A stretch of DNA of 64,000 bases, taken from assembly GCA_003268905.1 (NCBI GenBank), contig QLTU01000006.1, positions 1 to 64,000 of the forward strand, written 5' to 3'. The notes beneath the pieces are model-generated. The model did no database searches, was not told the origin of the DNA, and saw only the letters and a list, made by a program, of their open reading frames with translations. Origin of the DNA: Acidovorax defluvii (lineage in GTDB: Bacteria > Pseudomonadota > Gammaproteobacteria > Burkholderiales > Burkholderiaceae_C). Each line of letters starts with the position of its first letter. Position 1 is the stretch's first letter. Below, in pieces: positions 42,928 through 52,868 of the stretch. Both the position numbers and the translations under genes were made by a program.

Positions 42928-44277
42928 ATGTTTAAAAAGATCCTGGTCGCCAATCGCGGCGAAATCGCCCTGCGCATCCAGCGCGCCTGCCACGAGCTGG
43001 GCGTGAAAGCCGTGATGGTCTACTCCGAGGCCGATCGTGATGCCAAGTATGTAAAGCTGGCCGAAGAGGCCGTCTGCATTGGCCCTGCGCCCTCGCCGCT
43101 GTCTTACCTCAACATGCCTGCCATCATCTCGGCGGCCGAGGTGACGGACGCAGAAGCCATCCATCCGGGCTATGGTTTCCTGTCCGAAAACGCCGATTTT
43201 GCCGAGCGGGTGGAAAAAAGTGGTTTCCAGTTCATTGGTCCCACGCCAGACAACATCCGCACCATGGGCGACAAGGTCTCGGCCAAGCAGGCCATGATTC
43301 GCGCCGGCGTGCCCTGCGTGCCCGGATCGGAAGGCGAGTTGCCGGATGATCCGGTGCAGATTCGCCGCATTGCCAAGGCGGTGGGTTACCCCGTCATCAT
43401 CAAGGCCGCTGGCGGCGGCGGTGGCCGCGGGATGCGCGTGGTGCACACCGAGGCAGCGCTGGTGAATGCCGTGCAGATGACCAAGGCCGAAGCGGGCGCT
43501 GCGTTTGGCAATCCTGCGGTGTACATGGAGAAGTTCCTCCAGAACCCGCGCCATATCGAAATCCAGATCCTTGCCGACAAGCACCGCAATGCCGTGTACC
43601 TGGGCGAGCGCGACTGCTCCATGCAGCGGCGCCATCAGAAGGTGATCGAAGAGGCTCCGGCACCCGGCATTCCCCGCAAGCTGATCGAACGCATCGGCGA
43701 GCGCTGCGTGGCTGCCTGCAAGAAAATCGGTTATCGCGGTGCGGGCACTTTCGAGTTTCTGTACGAAAACGGTGAGTTCTACTTTATCGAGATGAACACG
43801 CGCGTGCAGGTGGAGCATCCGGTGACCGAATGGGTCACGGGTGTGGATATTGTGCGCACGCAGATCATGGTGGCGGCCGGTGAAAAGTTGCCTTTCACCC
43901 AGCGACAGATCGAGATTCGTGGCCATGCCATTGAATGCCGGGTGAACGCCGAAGACCCTTACAAGTTCATCCCTTCTCCGGGGCGCATCACCATGTGGCA
44001 TGCGCCGGGCGGCCCGGGGGTGCGGGTGGATTCACACGCCTACACCAATTATTTTGTTCCCCCGAACTACGACTCGATGATCGGCAAGATCATCGTGCAT
44101 GGCGACACGCGTGAACAGGCATTGGCCCGCATGCGCACGGCGCTCTCGGAAACCGTGATCGAGGGGATCAACACCAACGTGCCGTTGCACCGCGAGCTGA
44201 TGGTGGATGCCAAGTTTGTGTCGGGCGGCACCAACATTCACTATCTGGAAGAGTGGCTGTCACAGCACAAGCGGTGA
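42928..44277 (+). CDS. accC: Biotin carboxylase subunit of acetyl-CoA carboxylase
   Basis: 449 residues, ATP-grasp enzyme carboxylating the biotin on AccB. Motifs: [44 protein letters not shown] (glycine-rich ATP loop), [46 protein letters not shown] and AECR-like [10 protein letters not shown]. Full length and intact. Its first eleven codons are the source of the tandem array just upstream. A hairpin with T-run follows at 44300, before prmA. Confidence 0.98.
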   Translation: MFKKILVANRGEIALRIQRACHELGVKAVMVYSEADRDAKYVKLAEEAVCIGPAPSPLSYLNMPAIISAAEVTDAEAIHPGYGFLSENADFAERVEKSGFQFIGPTPDNIRTMGDKVSAKQAMIRAGVPCVPGSEGELPDDPVQIRRIAKAVGYPVIIKAAGGGGGRGMRVVHTEAALVNAVQMTKAEAGAAFGNPAVYMEKFLQNPRHIEIQILADKHRNAVYLGERDCSMQRRHQKVIEEAPAPGIPRKLIERIGERCVAACKKIGYRGAGTFEFLYENGEFYFIEMNTRVQVEHPVTEWVTGVDIVRTQIMVAAGEKLPFTQRQIEIRGHAIECRVNAEDPYKFIPSPGRITMWHAPGGPGVRVDSHAYTNYFVPPNYDSMIGKIIVHGDTREQALARMRTALSETVIEGINTNVPLHRELMVDAKFVSGGTNIHYLEEWLSQHKR

Positions 44278-44299
44278 AATCCTCCTGCGCATGGTTCCA

Positions 44300-44338
44300 T
44301 GCTGGCTCCTGGCAACGGGTGCCAGCATTTCATTTTTT
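44300..44338 (+). terminator. Terminator after accC
   Basis: Stem TGCTGGC / GCCAGCA (44300-44306, 44321-44327) followed by TTTCATTTTTT. It would reduce or end transcription of accBC before prmA. Confidence 0.65.
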
Positions 44339-44354
44339 CTGAGAGGCGTGTTTC

Positions 44355-45257
44355 ATGTTTGAGCTGAGTCTGATGTGTCCGGAAGACCGCATTGAGGCGG
44401 TGAGCGATGCGCTGGATGCGCTGGATGCCCTGAGCGTGTCGGTGGAGGACGCTGACGCGCAGACCGATGCCGAGCAGGCATTGTTTGGCGAGCCGGGCAT
44501 GCCTCCGCCCAAGGAGGGCTGGCAGCGCAGCCGGGTGGTGGCCCTGTTTGAAACCGAAGCCGCCGCGAGCGAGGCGCAGCAATTGCTGGCCGTGCAGGAT
44601 TTCTTCACGGGGTGCAAGGTGCTGGGGCTGGCGCAGGTACCCGAGCAGGACTGGGTGCGACTGACGCAGTCGCAGTTTGCACCCGTCGACATCACTCCCG
44701 ACTTCTGGATTGTTCCGACCTGGCATGAGCTGCCAGCGCAGGCCCTGCGCAGCATCCGGCTGGATCCGGGGCTTGCTTTTGGCACGGGCACCCACCCCAC
44801 CACGCGCATGTGCCTGCGATGGATTGCGCGCCACGGCGCCACCAGCGCAGCAGCCGGCAATCCCCTCGGCCGGGTGCTTGACTACGGCTGTGGCTCGGGC
44901 ATTCTGGCCATAGGTGCTGCCAAGTTCGGCGCCACCGATATCGATGCCGTGGACATTGATCCAGCTGCCGTCGAATCCACGATGCAGAATGCCCTGGCCA
45001 ACGGCGTGCAGGTGCAGGCAGGCCTGCCGGACAAGGCCCAGGGGCTCTACCAGACGGTGCTGGCCAACATTCTTGCCACTCCGTTGAGGGTGCTGGCACC
45101 ATTGCTGTGCGCGCATGTGGCACCAGGCGGACACCTTGTGCTGGCAGGCATTCTGGAGCGCCAGGCGCAGGAGCTGCAGGAAGCCTACGCGCCATGGATT
45201 CGCCTTGAGGTGGCAGATGCCGAGGATGGCTGGATCCTCATGACGGCCTCCCGCTGA
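44355..45257 (+). CDS. prmA: Ribosomal protein L11 methyltransferase
   Basis: 300 residues. PrmA trimethylates L11 using S-adenosylmethionine. The N-terminal domain that docks on L11 (MFELSLMCPEDRIEAVSDAL) is followed by LDPGLAFGTGTHPTTRMCL and the SAM motif VLDYGCGSGILAIGAAKFGA, then VLANILATPLRVLAP (NILA motif). Canonical length. ATG 44355 lies after a terminator-like hairpin downstream of accC. Confidence 0.97.
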   Translation: MFELSLMCPEDRIEAVSDALDALDALSVSVEDADAQTDAEQALFGEPGMPPPKEGWQRSRVVALFETEAAASEAQQLLAVQDFFTGCKVLGLAQVPEQDWVRLTQSQFAPVDITPDFWIVPTWHELPAQALRSIRLDPGLAFGTGTHPTTRMCLRWIARHGATSAAAGNPLGRVLDYGCGSGILAIGAAKFGATDIDAVDIDPAAVESTMQNALANGVQVQAGLPDKAQGLYQTVLANILATPLRVLAPLLCAHVAPGGHLVLAGILERQAQELQEAYAPWIRLEVADAEDGWILMTASR

Positions 45258-45313
45258 GTTATCCACGCCGCTGAAGTTTGTCGTTAAGGGGCGCTTACTA
45301 CAATGGATCGCAG

Positions 45314-46783
45314 ATGAGCCAGATTACACGCTGCCCTTCCTGCGCGACGAAATTCAAGGTGGTTGCCGATCAGTTGCGCATATCTGACGGCTGGGTGCGC
45401 TGCGGGCAATGCAAGGAAGTCTTCGATGCGTCGGCCCATCTGCTGCCTTCTGAGCCGCAGGCTCTGCTGCCGGACGTGTCCATGACCGCGTCGCGCCCAC
45501 CACCGACGCCGGTCGTGCGCGCCACCAGTGCAGTGGGTGCCTGGGGCGCCCTTTCTGCGGACACCCCCGCTGCTCCTTCGGCGCTGGGAGTGCCGCCTGC
45601 CAAGGCGCACGACCTGTCCTGGGATCATCCTTTGCCAGACAGCGTGCTGGATGTGCCAGTCCAGGATGTGCCCTCGTTTCTTGTTGCGGGTAAGGCGACT
45701 TTCTCATTCCCTGGACAGGAAATGACCCTGCAGCCTACTGCTCCATTTGCCTGGAGATCGGTTGTACCCCCAGCCGGCAACGCTCTTGCTGACGGGGCAA
45801 TGCCGGGGGCTGATCCCTTAGTGCCGGTGGCCGATGCGGTGCCGCCGCTCGTTCCCCTCCATAGAGGGCATTCTTCGGAAAAGGAGTCCCCTGCGCTACA
45901 GATGGGCGAGAGCCTGCCAGGCTACGAATTGCCATATGACGAGTTCCGTGAAGAGTGGCCTGAGGATGAGCGGGCCGAAGACTCTTCTACTGCAGGCGCT
46001 GCCTTGTATCCGCCACTGGAGTTGCCGCGCAAGCAATCCCTGATTGAGCCAGAAAGAGGCGGCGACTTTGTGGATGAGCATGAGATTTCGCACACGCAGA
46101 AGGATTCACCAGGACGGGGTTCGGACACGTCATTCGATGAATCTCTCTCCCCGGAATCCTTGTCCAGGGACGGTATGGGGCGAACCGAAAATCTGCAGAA
46201 TGGGGCGGTGGGCGTCATCCCGCGGGCGCAGGACGAAGATGACTCGCCCGAGGGCACTTCGGGTGCGGATGAAGTGAGTTTTGTCCGCGCCGCAAAGCGC
46301 AAGGCCTTATGGCGGCGCCCTTTGGTGCGGACGGGGTTGGGGGTCATCGCAATGGTGCTGTTGTGCACCTTGACATTGCAGATGGTGCTGCAGGAGCGGG
46401 ACCGCATTGCGGCCATGGACGTCCGTGTTCGTCCATGGCTTCAGAGGCTGTGCGAGCCCTTGCAGTGCACCTTGGCCCCGCTCAGGCAAATATCAGATGT
46501 CGTGATTGAGAGCTCTTCTTTCAATAAAGCACGCGGAGACAGCTACCAGCTGGTTTTTGTTATCAAGAACCGAGCAACGCTGCCGCTGTCCATGCCTGCG
46601 ATGGAGTTGACCCTGACTGATACACAGGACCAGCCCGTGCTTCGGCGTGTATTTTTGCCCCAGGAGATGGGGGCTCCTGCGGAGCTTCCCGCACTGGGTG
46701 AATGGACCTCTTCGGTGGCGGTCGTCGTGACCACTGGCGGAGCGCGTGTGGCTGGCTATCGGCTGCTGGCGTTCTATCCCTGA
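45314..46783 (+). CDS. Zinc-ribbon (MJ0042) and DUF3426 membrane protein
   Basis: 489 residues. The N-terminal zinc ribbon is CPSCATKFKVVADQLRISDG ... RCGQCKEVFDA. About 280 residues of acidic, probably disordered linker follow. One membrane segment (VRTGLGVIAMVLLCTLTLQMVL) precedes a periplasmic DUF3426 domain (RPWLQRLCEPLQCTLAPLRQ, VFVIKNRATLPLSMPAMELTLTD). The family is conserved next to prmA in beta-proteobacteria and has no known function. I chose ATG 45314 (MSQITRC), where the ribbon begins. Confidence 0.88.
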   Translation: MSQITRCPSCATKFKVVADQLRISDGWVRCGQCKEVFDASAHLLPSEPQALLPDVSMTASRPPPTPVVRATSAVGAWGALSADTPAAPSALGVPPAKAHDLSWDHPLPDSVLDVPVQDVPSFLVAGKATFSFPGQEMTLQPTAPFAWRSVVPPAGNALADGAMPGADPLVPVADAVPPLVPLHRGHSSEKESPALQMGESLPGYELPYDEFREEWPEDERAEDSSTAGAALYPPLELPRKQSLIEPERGGDFVDEHEISHTQKDSPGRGSDTSFDESLSPESLSRDGMGRTENLQNGAVGVIPRAQDEDDSPEGTSGADEVSFVRAAKRKALWRRPLVRTGLGVIAMVLLCTLTLQMVLQERDRIAAMDVRVRPWLQRLCEPLQCTLAPLRQISDVVIESSSFNKARGDSYQLVFVIKNRATLPLSMPAMELTLTDTQDQPVLRRVFLPQEMGAPAELPALGEWTSSVAVVVTTGGARVAGYRLLAFYP

Positions 46784-46802
46784 TTCTTAACCAACTTTTG
46801 CC

Positions 46803-47699
46803 ATGGCTGTATTGATTTGTGGTTCCCTTGCGTTTGACACCATCATGACTTTTGAAGGGCGGTTTGCCGAGCAGATCCTGCCCGATCAACTGCACATCCT
46901 CAATGTGTCGTTTTTGGTGCCCTCCTTGCGGCGGGATTTTGGCGGGTGTGCCGGCAATATTGCCTACAGCCTGCAACTGTTGGGAGGCAAGCCGCTCCCC
47001 ATGGCCATGCTGGGCAGTGACGGCGCTGATTACCTCTCGCGACTGAAGGAGCTGGGCATCAGCACTGCGCATGTGGGGCAGGCCCATGACACCTACACCG
47101 CGCAGGCCATGATCATGACGGACCGTGACAACAATCAGATCACGGCATTTCATCCCGGGGCGATGATGCAGGCCCATGTGAACCGCATCGAGCCTCAGGC
47201 CGACGTGAGACTTGGCATTATTGCGCCCGATGGAAGGGATGCCATGCTGGAGCACGCCGCCCAGATGGTTGCGGCAGATATTCCGTTTGTATTCGATCCA
47301 GGCCAGGGGTTGCCCATGTTCAACGGAGCCGAGCTGTCCCGGTTTGTCGAACAGGCCACCTGGGTCACGGTGAACGACTATGAAGGCAAAATGCTGTGCG
47401 AACGCACGGGCTGGTCTTGCGCCGAAATTTCACGCAAGGTGAAGGGTTTGGTCGTCACGCTGGGGGCGCAAGGTTGTGAGGTGTGGGTTGACGGAGAAAA
47501 GACCCTGGTGCCCGCAGTTGAACCCGCTGAGGTGGTGGATCCGACCGGGTGTGGGGACGCATGGCGCGGGGCGTTGCTTTTTGGGTTGGAGCGCGGCTGG
47601 TCGCTCGTGCGTTGCGCCGAACTGGGCAATCGTGTGGGGGCGCTCAAGATCGCACAGCGTGGGCCACAAAACTACACACTCGACTTCACACCTGCCTGA
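46803..47699 (+). CDS. PfkB-family carbohydrate/nucleoside kinase
   Basis: 298 residues. Ribokinase-fold motifs: GSLAFDTIMTFEGRF at the start, DFGGCAGNIAYSLQLLGG and, near the end, VDPTGCGDAWRGALLFGL. The catalytic Asp is present in GCGDA; the usual DTxGAGD is changed to DPTGCGD. Similarity is to adenosine kinase-like members, but the substrate is open. It starts 19 bp after the DUF3426 gene and is likely co-transcribed. Confidence 0.9.
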   Translation: MAVLICGSLAFDTIMTFEGRFAEQILPDQLHILNVSFLVPSLRRDFGGCAGNIAYSLQLLGGKPLPMAMLGSDGADYLSRLKELGISTAHVGQAHDTYTAQAMIMTDRDNNQITAFHPGAMMQAHVNRIEPQADVRLGIIAPDGRDAMLEHAAQMVAADIPFVFDPGQGLPMFNGAELSRFVEQATWVTVNDYEGKMLCERTGWSCAEISRKVKGLVVTLGAQGCEVWVDGEKTLVPAVEPAEVVDPTGCGDAWRGALLFGLERGWSLVRCAELGNRVGALKIAQRGPQNYTLDFTPA

Positions 47700-47780
47700 T
47701 ACCGTTTGCATGCCAAGACGTTTGGTCCATCTGCTCTCTCGGTAGCGGTTGACGCGTCTGAATCCGCTTGTTTCCGGCAT

Positions 47781-47806
47781 AAAAAACCCGGTGCGCAAGC
47801 ACCGGG
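47781..47806 (-). terminator. Terminator of the histone-like gene
   Basis: Perfect stem CCCGGTGC-GCAA-GCACCGGG with a tetraloop. On the minus strand it is followed by TTTTTT. It lies 22 bp after the histone-like stop and may also serve the PfkB gene from the other side. Confidence 0.85.
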
Positions 47807-47828
47807 CTGGGCACTGAAAGTGCAGGAT

Positions 47829-48326
47829 TTACGGCTTGGTGCCGGTGGGGAAGGGCCAGGCCGCCTGGGGGTTCAGCGTGGTTTGCGCGGATGGTGCTGC
47901 GGCTGGGGCCTTCGCGGCTTTTTTGGCCGGGGCTACCTTCTTTGCAGGGGCTGCTTTTGGGGTGGGGGCAGCCTTCTTGGCGGCCACTACCTTCTTGGCA
48001 GGAGCGGCAGCTTTCTTCGCTGGCGCAGCCTTCTTGGCGGCCACTACCTTCTTGGCAGGAGCGGCAGCTTTCTTCGCTGGCGCAGCCTTCTTGGCGGCCA
48101 CTACCTTCTTGGCAGGAGCGGCAGCTTTCTTCGCTGGCGCAGCCTTCTTGGCAGCCACTACCTTCTTGGCAGGAGCGGCAGCTTTCTTCGCTGGCGCAGC
48201 CTTCTTGGCAGCCACTACCTTCTTGGCAGGAGCAGCAGCTTTCTTCGCTGGTGCAGCCTTCGTGGCGGCCATTACTTTCTTCGCTGGAGCGGCCTTCTTG
48301 GCGGCCGGTTTTTTCGCAGTTGCCAT
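47829..48326 (-). CDS. Histone H1-like Lys/Ala-repeat protein
   Basis: 165 residues made almost wholly of Ala, Lys, Pro and Val. Five copies of a 19-residue unit, KKAAPAKKAAAPAKKVVAA, sit between a short start (MATAKKPAAKKAAPAKK) and a tail with fewer lysines (AAWPFPTGTKP). It resembles the DNA-binding tails of bacterial histone H1-like proteins (HctB, AlgP type) and is predicted to coat or compact DNA. The coding repeat is 57 bp. ATG 48326 has AAGGAG at better spacing than the adjacent ATG 48329. Ends at a strong terminator. Confidence 0.88.
   Translation of the reverse strand: MATAKKPAAKKAAPAKKVMAATKAAPAKKAAAPAKKVVAAKKAAPAKKAAAPAKKVVAAKKAAPAKKAAAPAKKVVAAKKAAPAKKAAAPAKKVVAAKKAAPAKKAAAPAKKVVAAKKAAPTPKAAPAKKVAPAKKAAKAPAAAPSAQTTLNPQAAWPFPTGTKP
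47971..48255. repeat. 57-bp coding tandem repeat, five units
   Basis: Units begin at 47971, 48028, 48085, 48142 and 48199, with a degenerate sixth from 48256. The units are almost identical at the DNA level (only GGCGGC/GGCAGC-type changes), so copy number can vary by recombination without breaking the frame. Confidence 0.95.
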
Positions 48327-48509
48327 CATGTTCTCCTTGGGTCAATTTGCAAAGAGCACTCTCTGTCTGCAGTGGACAGAAAGCGATCCATGAGGATGGA
48401 TAAGAACTCCATCTCCATGAACACGGAAACGACCCACGCGATGGCGCTTTGAGGCGTTGTCGGCGTGGGGCGTAGTGTAAAGATCCATGGTGGTGTGATG
48501 CGAAAGGTG

Positions 48510-49706
48510 CTAGTCCCAGGACAGCGCACCACCAGACTGGTATTCAATAACGCGGGTCTCGAAGAAGTTGCGTTCCTTCTTCAGGTCGATCATCTCGCTC
48601 ATCCAGGGAAACGGGTTTTCTTCGTTGGGGAACAGCGTTTCCAGCCCGATCTGCGTGGCGCGGCGATTGGCGATGTAACGCAGGTAGCCCTTGAACATGG
48701 AAGCATTCATGCCCAGCACGCCGCGGGGCATGGTGTCTTCGGCGTAGCGGTATTCCAGCTCGACCGCCTTGAGGAACAGTGCCTTGATTTCTGCCTTGAA
48801 CGCTGCTGTCCAGAGGTGGGGGTTTTCCAGCTTGAGCTGATTGATCAGGTCGATGCCGAAATTGCAGTGCATTGACTCGTCCCGCAGGATGTACTGGTAC
48901 TGCTCGGCGGCACCGGTCATCTTGTTCTGGCGACCCAGCGCCAGGATCTGCGTGAAACCGACGTAGAAGAACAGACCCTCCATCAGGCAGGCAAAGACGA
49001 TCAGCGATTTGAGCAGCGTCTGGTCGTTCTCGGGCGTGCCGGTATGGAAGTTGGGATCCATGATCGCCTCAATGAAGGGGATCAGGAACTGGTCCTTGTC
49101 GCGAATCGACTGGACTTCGTTGTAGGCGTTGAAGATTTCGCTTTCATCAAGACCCAGCGACTCCACGATGTACTGGTAGGCGTGCGTGTGGATGGCTTCT
49201 TCAAATGCTTGGCGCAACAGAAACTGGCGGCACTCTGGTGCTGTGATGTGGCGATAGGTGCCCAGCACAATGTTGTTGGCCGCCAGCGAGTCTGCGGTGA
49301 CAAAGAAGCCCAGGTTGCGCTTGATGATGCGGCGCTCGTCATCCGTCAGGCCGTTGGGGTCTTTCCACAACGCGATGTCCCGCGTCATGTTCACTTCCTG
49401 CGGCATCCAGTGATTGGCGCAAGTGGCCAGGTATTTTTCCCACGCCCACTTGTACTTGAATGGAACCAGCTGGTTGACGTCGGTCTGGCCGTTGATGATG
49501 CGTTTGTCGGCTGCGTTCACGCGGCGGTGCGCTGCCGCAGCGGTGGGCGCGGGCACACCACCGCAGGCGCTGACTGCAGCACCTACGACTTGCGCTGAGG
49601 GGGGCTGGAAAGACAGAGGCGGTTGTCCCGCCAGGCGGTTGTGGTTCAGACCGCCGTCCAGTTGATTTTGCGATGAGGGCTTGACTTCTTCGTCCCAGGT
49701 CAACAT
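48510..49706 (-). CDS. nrdB: Ribonucleotide reductase class Ia, beta subunit
   Basis: 398 residues, the diiron-tyrosyl radical subunit. Metal-site blocks are visible: [20 protein letters not shown] with Glu and His ligands, and [17 protein letters not shown] with Glu and His. The end [17 protein letters not shown] is typical and is recognised by the alpha subunit. An N-terminal extension rich in Ala and Pro precedes the core. It follows nrdA with a 141-bp spacer containing a perfect hairpin, and is presumably co-transcribed from the NrdR-controlled promoter. Confidence 0.97.
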   Translation of the reverse strand: MLTWDEEVKPSSQNQLDGGLNHNRLAGQPPLSFQPPSAQVVGAAVSACGGVPAPTAAAAHRRVNAADKRIINGQTDVNQLVPFKYKWAWEKYLATCANHWMPQEVNMTRDIALWKDPNGLTDDERRIIKRNLGFFVTADSLAANNIVLGTYRHITAPECRQFLLRQAFEEAIHTHAYQYIVESLGLDESEIFNAYNEVQSIRDKDQFLIPFIEAIMDPNFHTGTPENDQTLLKSLIVFACLMEGLFFYVGFTQILALGRQNKMTGAAEQYQYILRDESMHCNFGIDLINQLKLENPHLWTAAFKAEIKALFLKAVELEYRYAEDTMPRGVLGMNASMFKGYLRYIANRRATQIGLETLFPNEENPFPWMSEMIDLKKERNFFETRVIEYQSGGALSWD

Positions 49707-49800
49707 AGATTTTCCAGTGTTCGGATTATGAAAGCAGTGCTGCAAAAAGAAAAGCACTGAAGCGTTGTGCAGCAAGGTTTTGTTGCTTCACAACACATGC

Positions 49801-49830
49801 GCAACGCATCGGACAAGGCCGATGCGTTGC
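49801..49830 (-). other. Perfect hairpin in nrdA-nrdB spacer
   Basis: GCAACGCATCGG-ACAAGG-CCGATGCGTTGC, a 12-bp perfect stem 18 bp after the nrdA stop, without a T-run. GCCGTT is repeated next to it (about 49829-49847). It could stabilise the nrdA mRNA or set the nrdA:nrdB ratio. Confidence 0.8.
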
Positions 49831-49847
49831 CGTTGCCGTTGCCGTTG

Positions 49848-52775
49848 TTACTGACAGGCTTCGCAGCCGGGATCGTCGATTGCGCAGAACTTGATGTCCG
49901 TGGCCGGCAGTGCGGCACCGGGTGATGCGGCGGCGGCCGCCGCGGTTTCGAGTGCGCTGGAGTGGGCCCGCGCAGGTGTCGATGCGCTGGTTGCACCACC
50001 TTCATTGCCCGACGAAACCGCGTTGAGCTGTCGCGTGGTCACCGTGCTCATCTCGACGTGTGTGGCACTTTGTGTGCGCAGGTAGTACGTGGTCTTGAGT
50101 CCGCGCACCCAGGCAAGTTTGTAGGTGTCGTCCAGTCTTTTGCCCGATGCGCCCGCCATGTAGATGTTCAGGCTCTGCGCCTGGTCAATCCACTTCTGGC
50201 GGCGCGATGCTGCCTCCACCAGCCACTGTGGGTCGACTTCAAACGCCGTGGAGTACAGCGCCTTGATGTCCTGGGGCACACGGTCGATCGGGTGGAGCGA
50301 TCCCTTGAAGTGCTTGAGGTCCATGATCATCACGTCATCCCACAAGCCCAGTCGCTTGAGGTCGCGCACCAGGCCACCATTGATCACGGTGAATTCGCCT
50401 GACAGGTTGGACTTGACTGATAGGTTGCCGAACGAGGGTTCGATGGAGGCATCCACCCCAATGATGTTGGAAATCGTGGCCGTGGGGGCGATGGCAACGC
50501 AATTCGAGTTGCGCATACCGTCCTGTGCAATCTTGTTGCGCAGGGCGTCCCAGTCCAGCGTGGACGAGCGATCCACTTCCACATAGCCGCCGCGGGCCGT
50601 TGACAGCATATCGAGCGTGTCCAAAGGCAGGATGCCGCGATCCCATAGCGAGCCTTTGTAGCTGTGATATTTACCGCGCTCCCTGGCCAGATCACTGGAA
50701 GCCCAGTAGGCGTAATAGCAAATGGCTTCCATCGATTGATCAGCAAATTCCACGGCTTCTTGCGAAGCGTAAGGAATGCGCAGTTCGTACAGGCTGTCCT
50801 GAAAGGCCATGACCCCCAGGCCCACCGGGCGGTGGCGCAGGTTGGACTCCCGGGCCTTCTTGACGGCGTAGTAGTTGATGTCGATCACGTTGTCGAGCAT
50901 GCGCATGGCCACCTTGATGGTCTTCTTGAGCTTGTCGTGGTCGAGTTTGCCGTCCTTGATGTGCTGCAGCAGATTAACCGAACCCAGGTTGCACACGGCG
51001 GTTTCGGTGTCGCTGGTGTTCAGCGTGATTTCGGTGCACAGGTTGGACGAGTGCACCACGCCGGCGTGCTGCTGGGGTGAGCGCACGTTGCAGGCATCCT
51101 TGAACGTGATCCAGGGGTGGCCGGTTTCGAACAGCATGGTCAGCATCTTGCGCCACAGGTCGGTGGCCTGTACCGTCTTGGCAGGCTTGATCTCGCCGCG
51201 CACTGCCGCCTCTTCGTAGGCGACATAGGCCTTTTCAAAGGCTGCGCCAAAAAGGTCGTGCAGGTCAGGCACGTCAGACGGCGAGAACAGCGTCCAGGTG
51301 CCCTTTTCCATCACGCGGCGCATGAACAGATCGGGAATCCAGTTGGCGGTATTCATGTCGTGCGTGCGGCGGCGGTCGTCACCGGTGTTCTTGCGCAGCT
51401 CCAGGAACTCTTCGATATCGAGGTGCCAGGTTTCCAGGTAGGTGCAGACGGCGCCTTTGCGCTTGCCGCCCTGGTTCACGGCCACGGCCGTGTCGTTGAC
51501 CACTTTGAGGAAGGGCACCACCCCTTGCGACTCGCCATTGGTGCCCTTGATGTGGCTGCCCAGCGCGCGCACGCGTGTCCAGTCGTTGCCCAGGCCGCCA
51601 GCAAACTTGGACAGCAGGGCGTTTTCCTTGATGGACTCATAGATGCCATCGAGGTCGTCGGGTACTGTTGTGAGGTAGCAGCTGGACAACTGCGAACGCC
51701 GCGTGCCGCTGTTGAACAGCGTGGGCGTGCTGGACATGAAGTCGAAGCTGGAAAGAATCTCATAGAACTCGATGGCGCGTGCTTCGCGGTCGATCTCATT
51801 GAGCGAGAGTCCCATGGCCACGCGCATGAAGAAAGCCTGGGGCAGCTCGATGCGCGTTTTCTTGATGTGCAGGAAGTAGCGGTCATACAGGGTTTGCAGG
51901 CCGAGGTAATCAAATTGCAGGTCGCGGTCGGCCTTGAGGGCGGCGCCCAGGCGCTGCAGGTCGTACTGCAGCAGACGTTCATCCAGCAGCTCGTGCTCCA
52001 CACCCTTCTTGATGAACTGCGGGAAATAGTCCACATAGCTTTGCGCCATTTCGGCCTGAGTGACTTCGCGGCCCAGAACCTCACGCACGATCGTGTGCAG
52101 CAACAGGCGCGCTGTGGCGTAGGTGTAGTCCGGATCCTTCTCGATGAGTGTGCGTGCGGCAAGAATGGACGCCTTGTAGACCTCTTCCATCGGTACGCCG
52201 TCATACAGGTTGCGCATGGTTTCCGCCACGATGGGCTGGGCGCTGATGTCTGAACCCAGGCCGACGCAGGCCGATGCAATGAGCGACTGCAGGCGGGCCA
52301 GGTCCAGCGCCACGCGCTCACCGCCGTCCATAACGTTCAACTGGGGGGCTGCAGGGGTTTGCTCTTCGGCTTGTCGCGCGCGCTCCTGGGTGCGGCGCTC
52401 GCGGTAGAGCACGTAGGCCCGAGCAATTTCATGGTGACCGCTGCGCATCAGCCCCAGTTCCACCTGGTCCTGCACGTCCTCAATGTGAAAGGTGCCGCCG
52501 CCGGGGCGTGAGCGCATCAGCGCGCGGGTCACATTCTGGGTCAGCATGTCCACCACCTCGCGCACGCTGGCCGATGCGGCGCCTTGTGTACCGTGCACGG
52601 CCAGAAAGGCTTTCATCATGGCGACGGCGATCTTTTGCGGCTCAAACGGGACCACTGCGCCGTTGCGCCGGATGATCTGGTAGTGGGTCAGCACATTGGC
52701 CGTCGCGGGAGCGTGGGATGGCAGCGCCTGTGGCGTGGCGGCGAGGTTGTCGGGGGTGGTCAAAGCAGCTTGCAT
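49848..52775 (-). CDS. nrdA: Ribonucleotide reductase class Ia, alpha subunit
   Basis: 975 residues, catalytic subunit making deoxynucleotides. The ATP-cone regulatory domain is near the start (YQIIRRNGAVVPFEPQKIAV, about 32-130). The catalytic barrel has SSCYLTTVPDDLDGIYES, NLCTEITLNTSDTETAVCNL with active-site residues, and APTATISNIIGVDASIEPSF. A linker rich in Ala, Ser and Thr leads to the C-terminal redox pair DPGCEACQ. It starts at ATG 52775 behind GAGGACACC. The upstream promoter carries two NrdR boxes. Confidence 0.98.
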   Translation of the reverse strand: MQAALTTPDNLAATPQALPSHAPATANVLTHYQIIRRNGAVVPFEPQKIAVAMMKAFLAVHGTQGAASASVREVVDMLTQNVTRALMRSRPGGGTFHIEDVQDQVELGLMRSGHHEIARAYVLYRERRTQERARQAEEQTPAAPQLNVMDGGERVALDLARLQSLIASACVGLGSDISAQPIVAETMRNLYDGVPMEEVYKASILAARTLIEKDPDYTYATARLLLHTIVREVLGREVTQAEMAQSYVDYFPQFIKKGVEHELLDERLLQYDLQRLGAALKADRDLQFDYLGLQTLYDRYFLHIKKTRIELPQAFFMRVAMGLSLNEIDREARAIEFYEILSSFDFMSSTPTLFNSGTRRSQLSSCYLTTVPDDLDGIYESIKENALLSKFAGGLGNDWTRVRALGSHIKGTNGESQGVVPFLKVVNDTAVAVNQGGKRKGAVCTYLETWHLDIEEFLELRKNTGDDRRRTHDMNTANWIPDLFMRRVMEKGTWTLFSPSDVPDLHDLFGAAFEKAYVAYEEAAVRGEIKPAKTVQATDLWRKMLTMLFETGHPWITFKDACNVRSPQQHAGVVHSSNLCTEITLNTSDTETAVCNLGSVNLLQHIKDGKLDHDKLKKTIKVAMRMLDNVIDINYYAVKKARESNLRHRPVGLGVMAFQDSLYELRIPYASQEAVEFADQSMEAICYYAYWASSDLARERGKYHSYKGSLWDRGILPLDTLDMLSTARGGYVEVDRSSTLDWDALRNKIAQDGMRNSNCVAIAPTATISNIIGVDASIEPSFGNLSVKSNLSGEFTVINGGLVRDLKRLGLWDDVMIMDLKHFKGSLHPIDRVPQDIKALYSTAFEVDPQWLVEAASRRQKWIDQAQSLNIYMAGASGKRLDDTYKLAWVRGLKTTYYLRTQSATHVEMSTVTTRQLNAVSSGNEGGATSASTPARAHSSALETAAAAAASPGAALPATDIKFCAIDDPGCEACQ

Positions 52776-52868
52776 GGGTGTCCTCTTCTGTGGGCTGTAC
52801 GGGATGGGCGGGCGGGCTGGGAAAAGCGGTCGCGGTGTTTTCAGTGTGTAACGGCGAAAATCTGTCGC

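Noticed and set aside
47971-48255. Possible CRISPR array
   Set aside because: The repeats are contiguous 57-bp coding units with no spacers and translate to Lys/Ala repeats.
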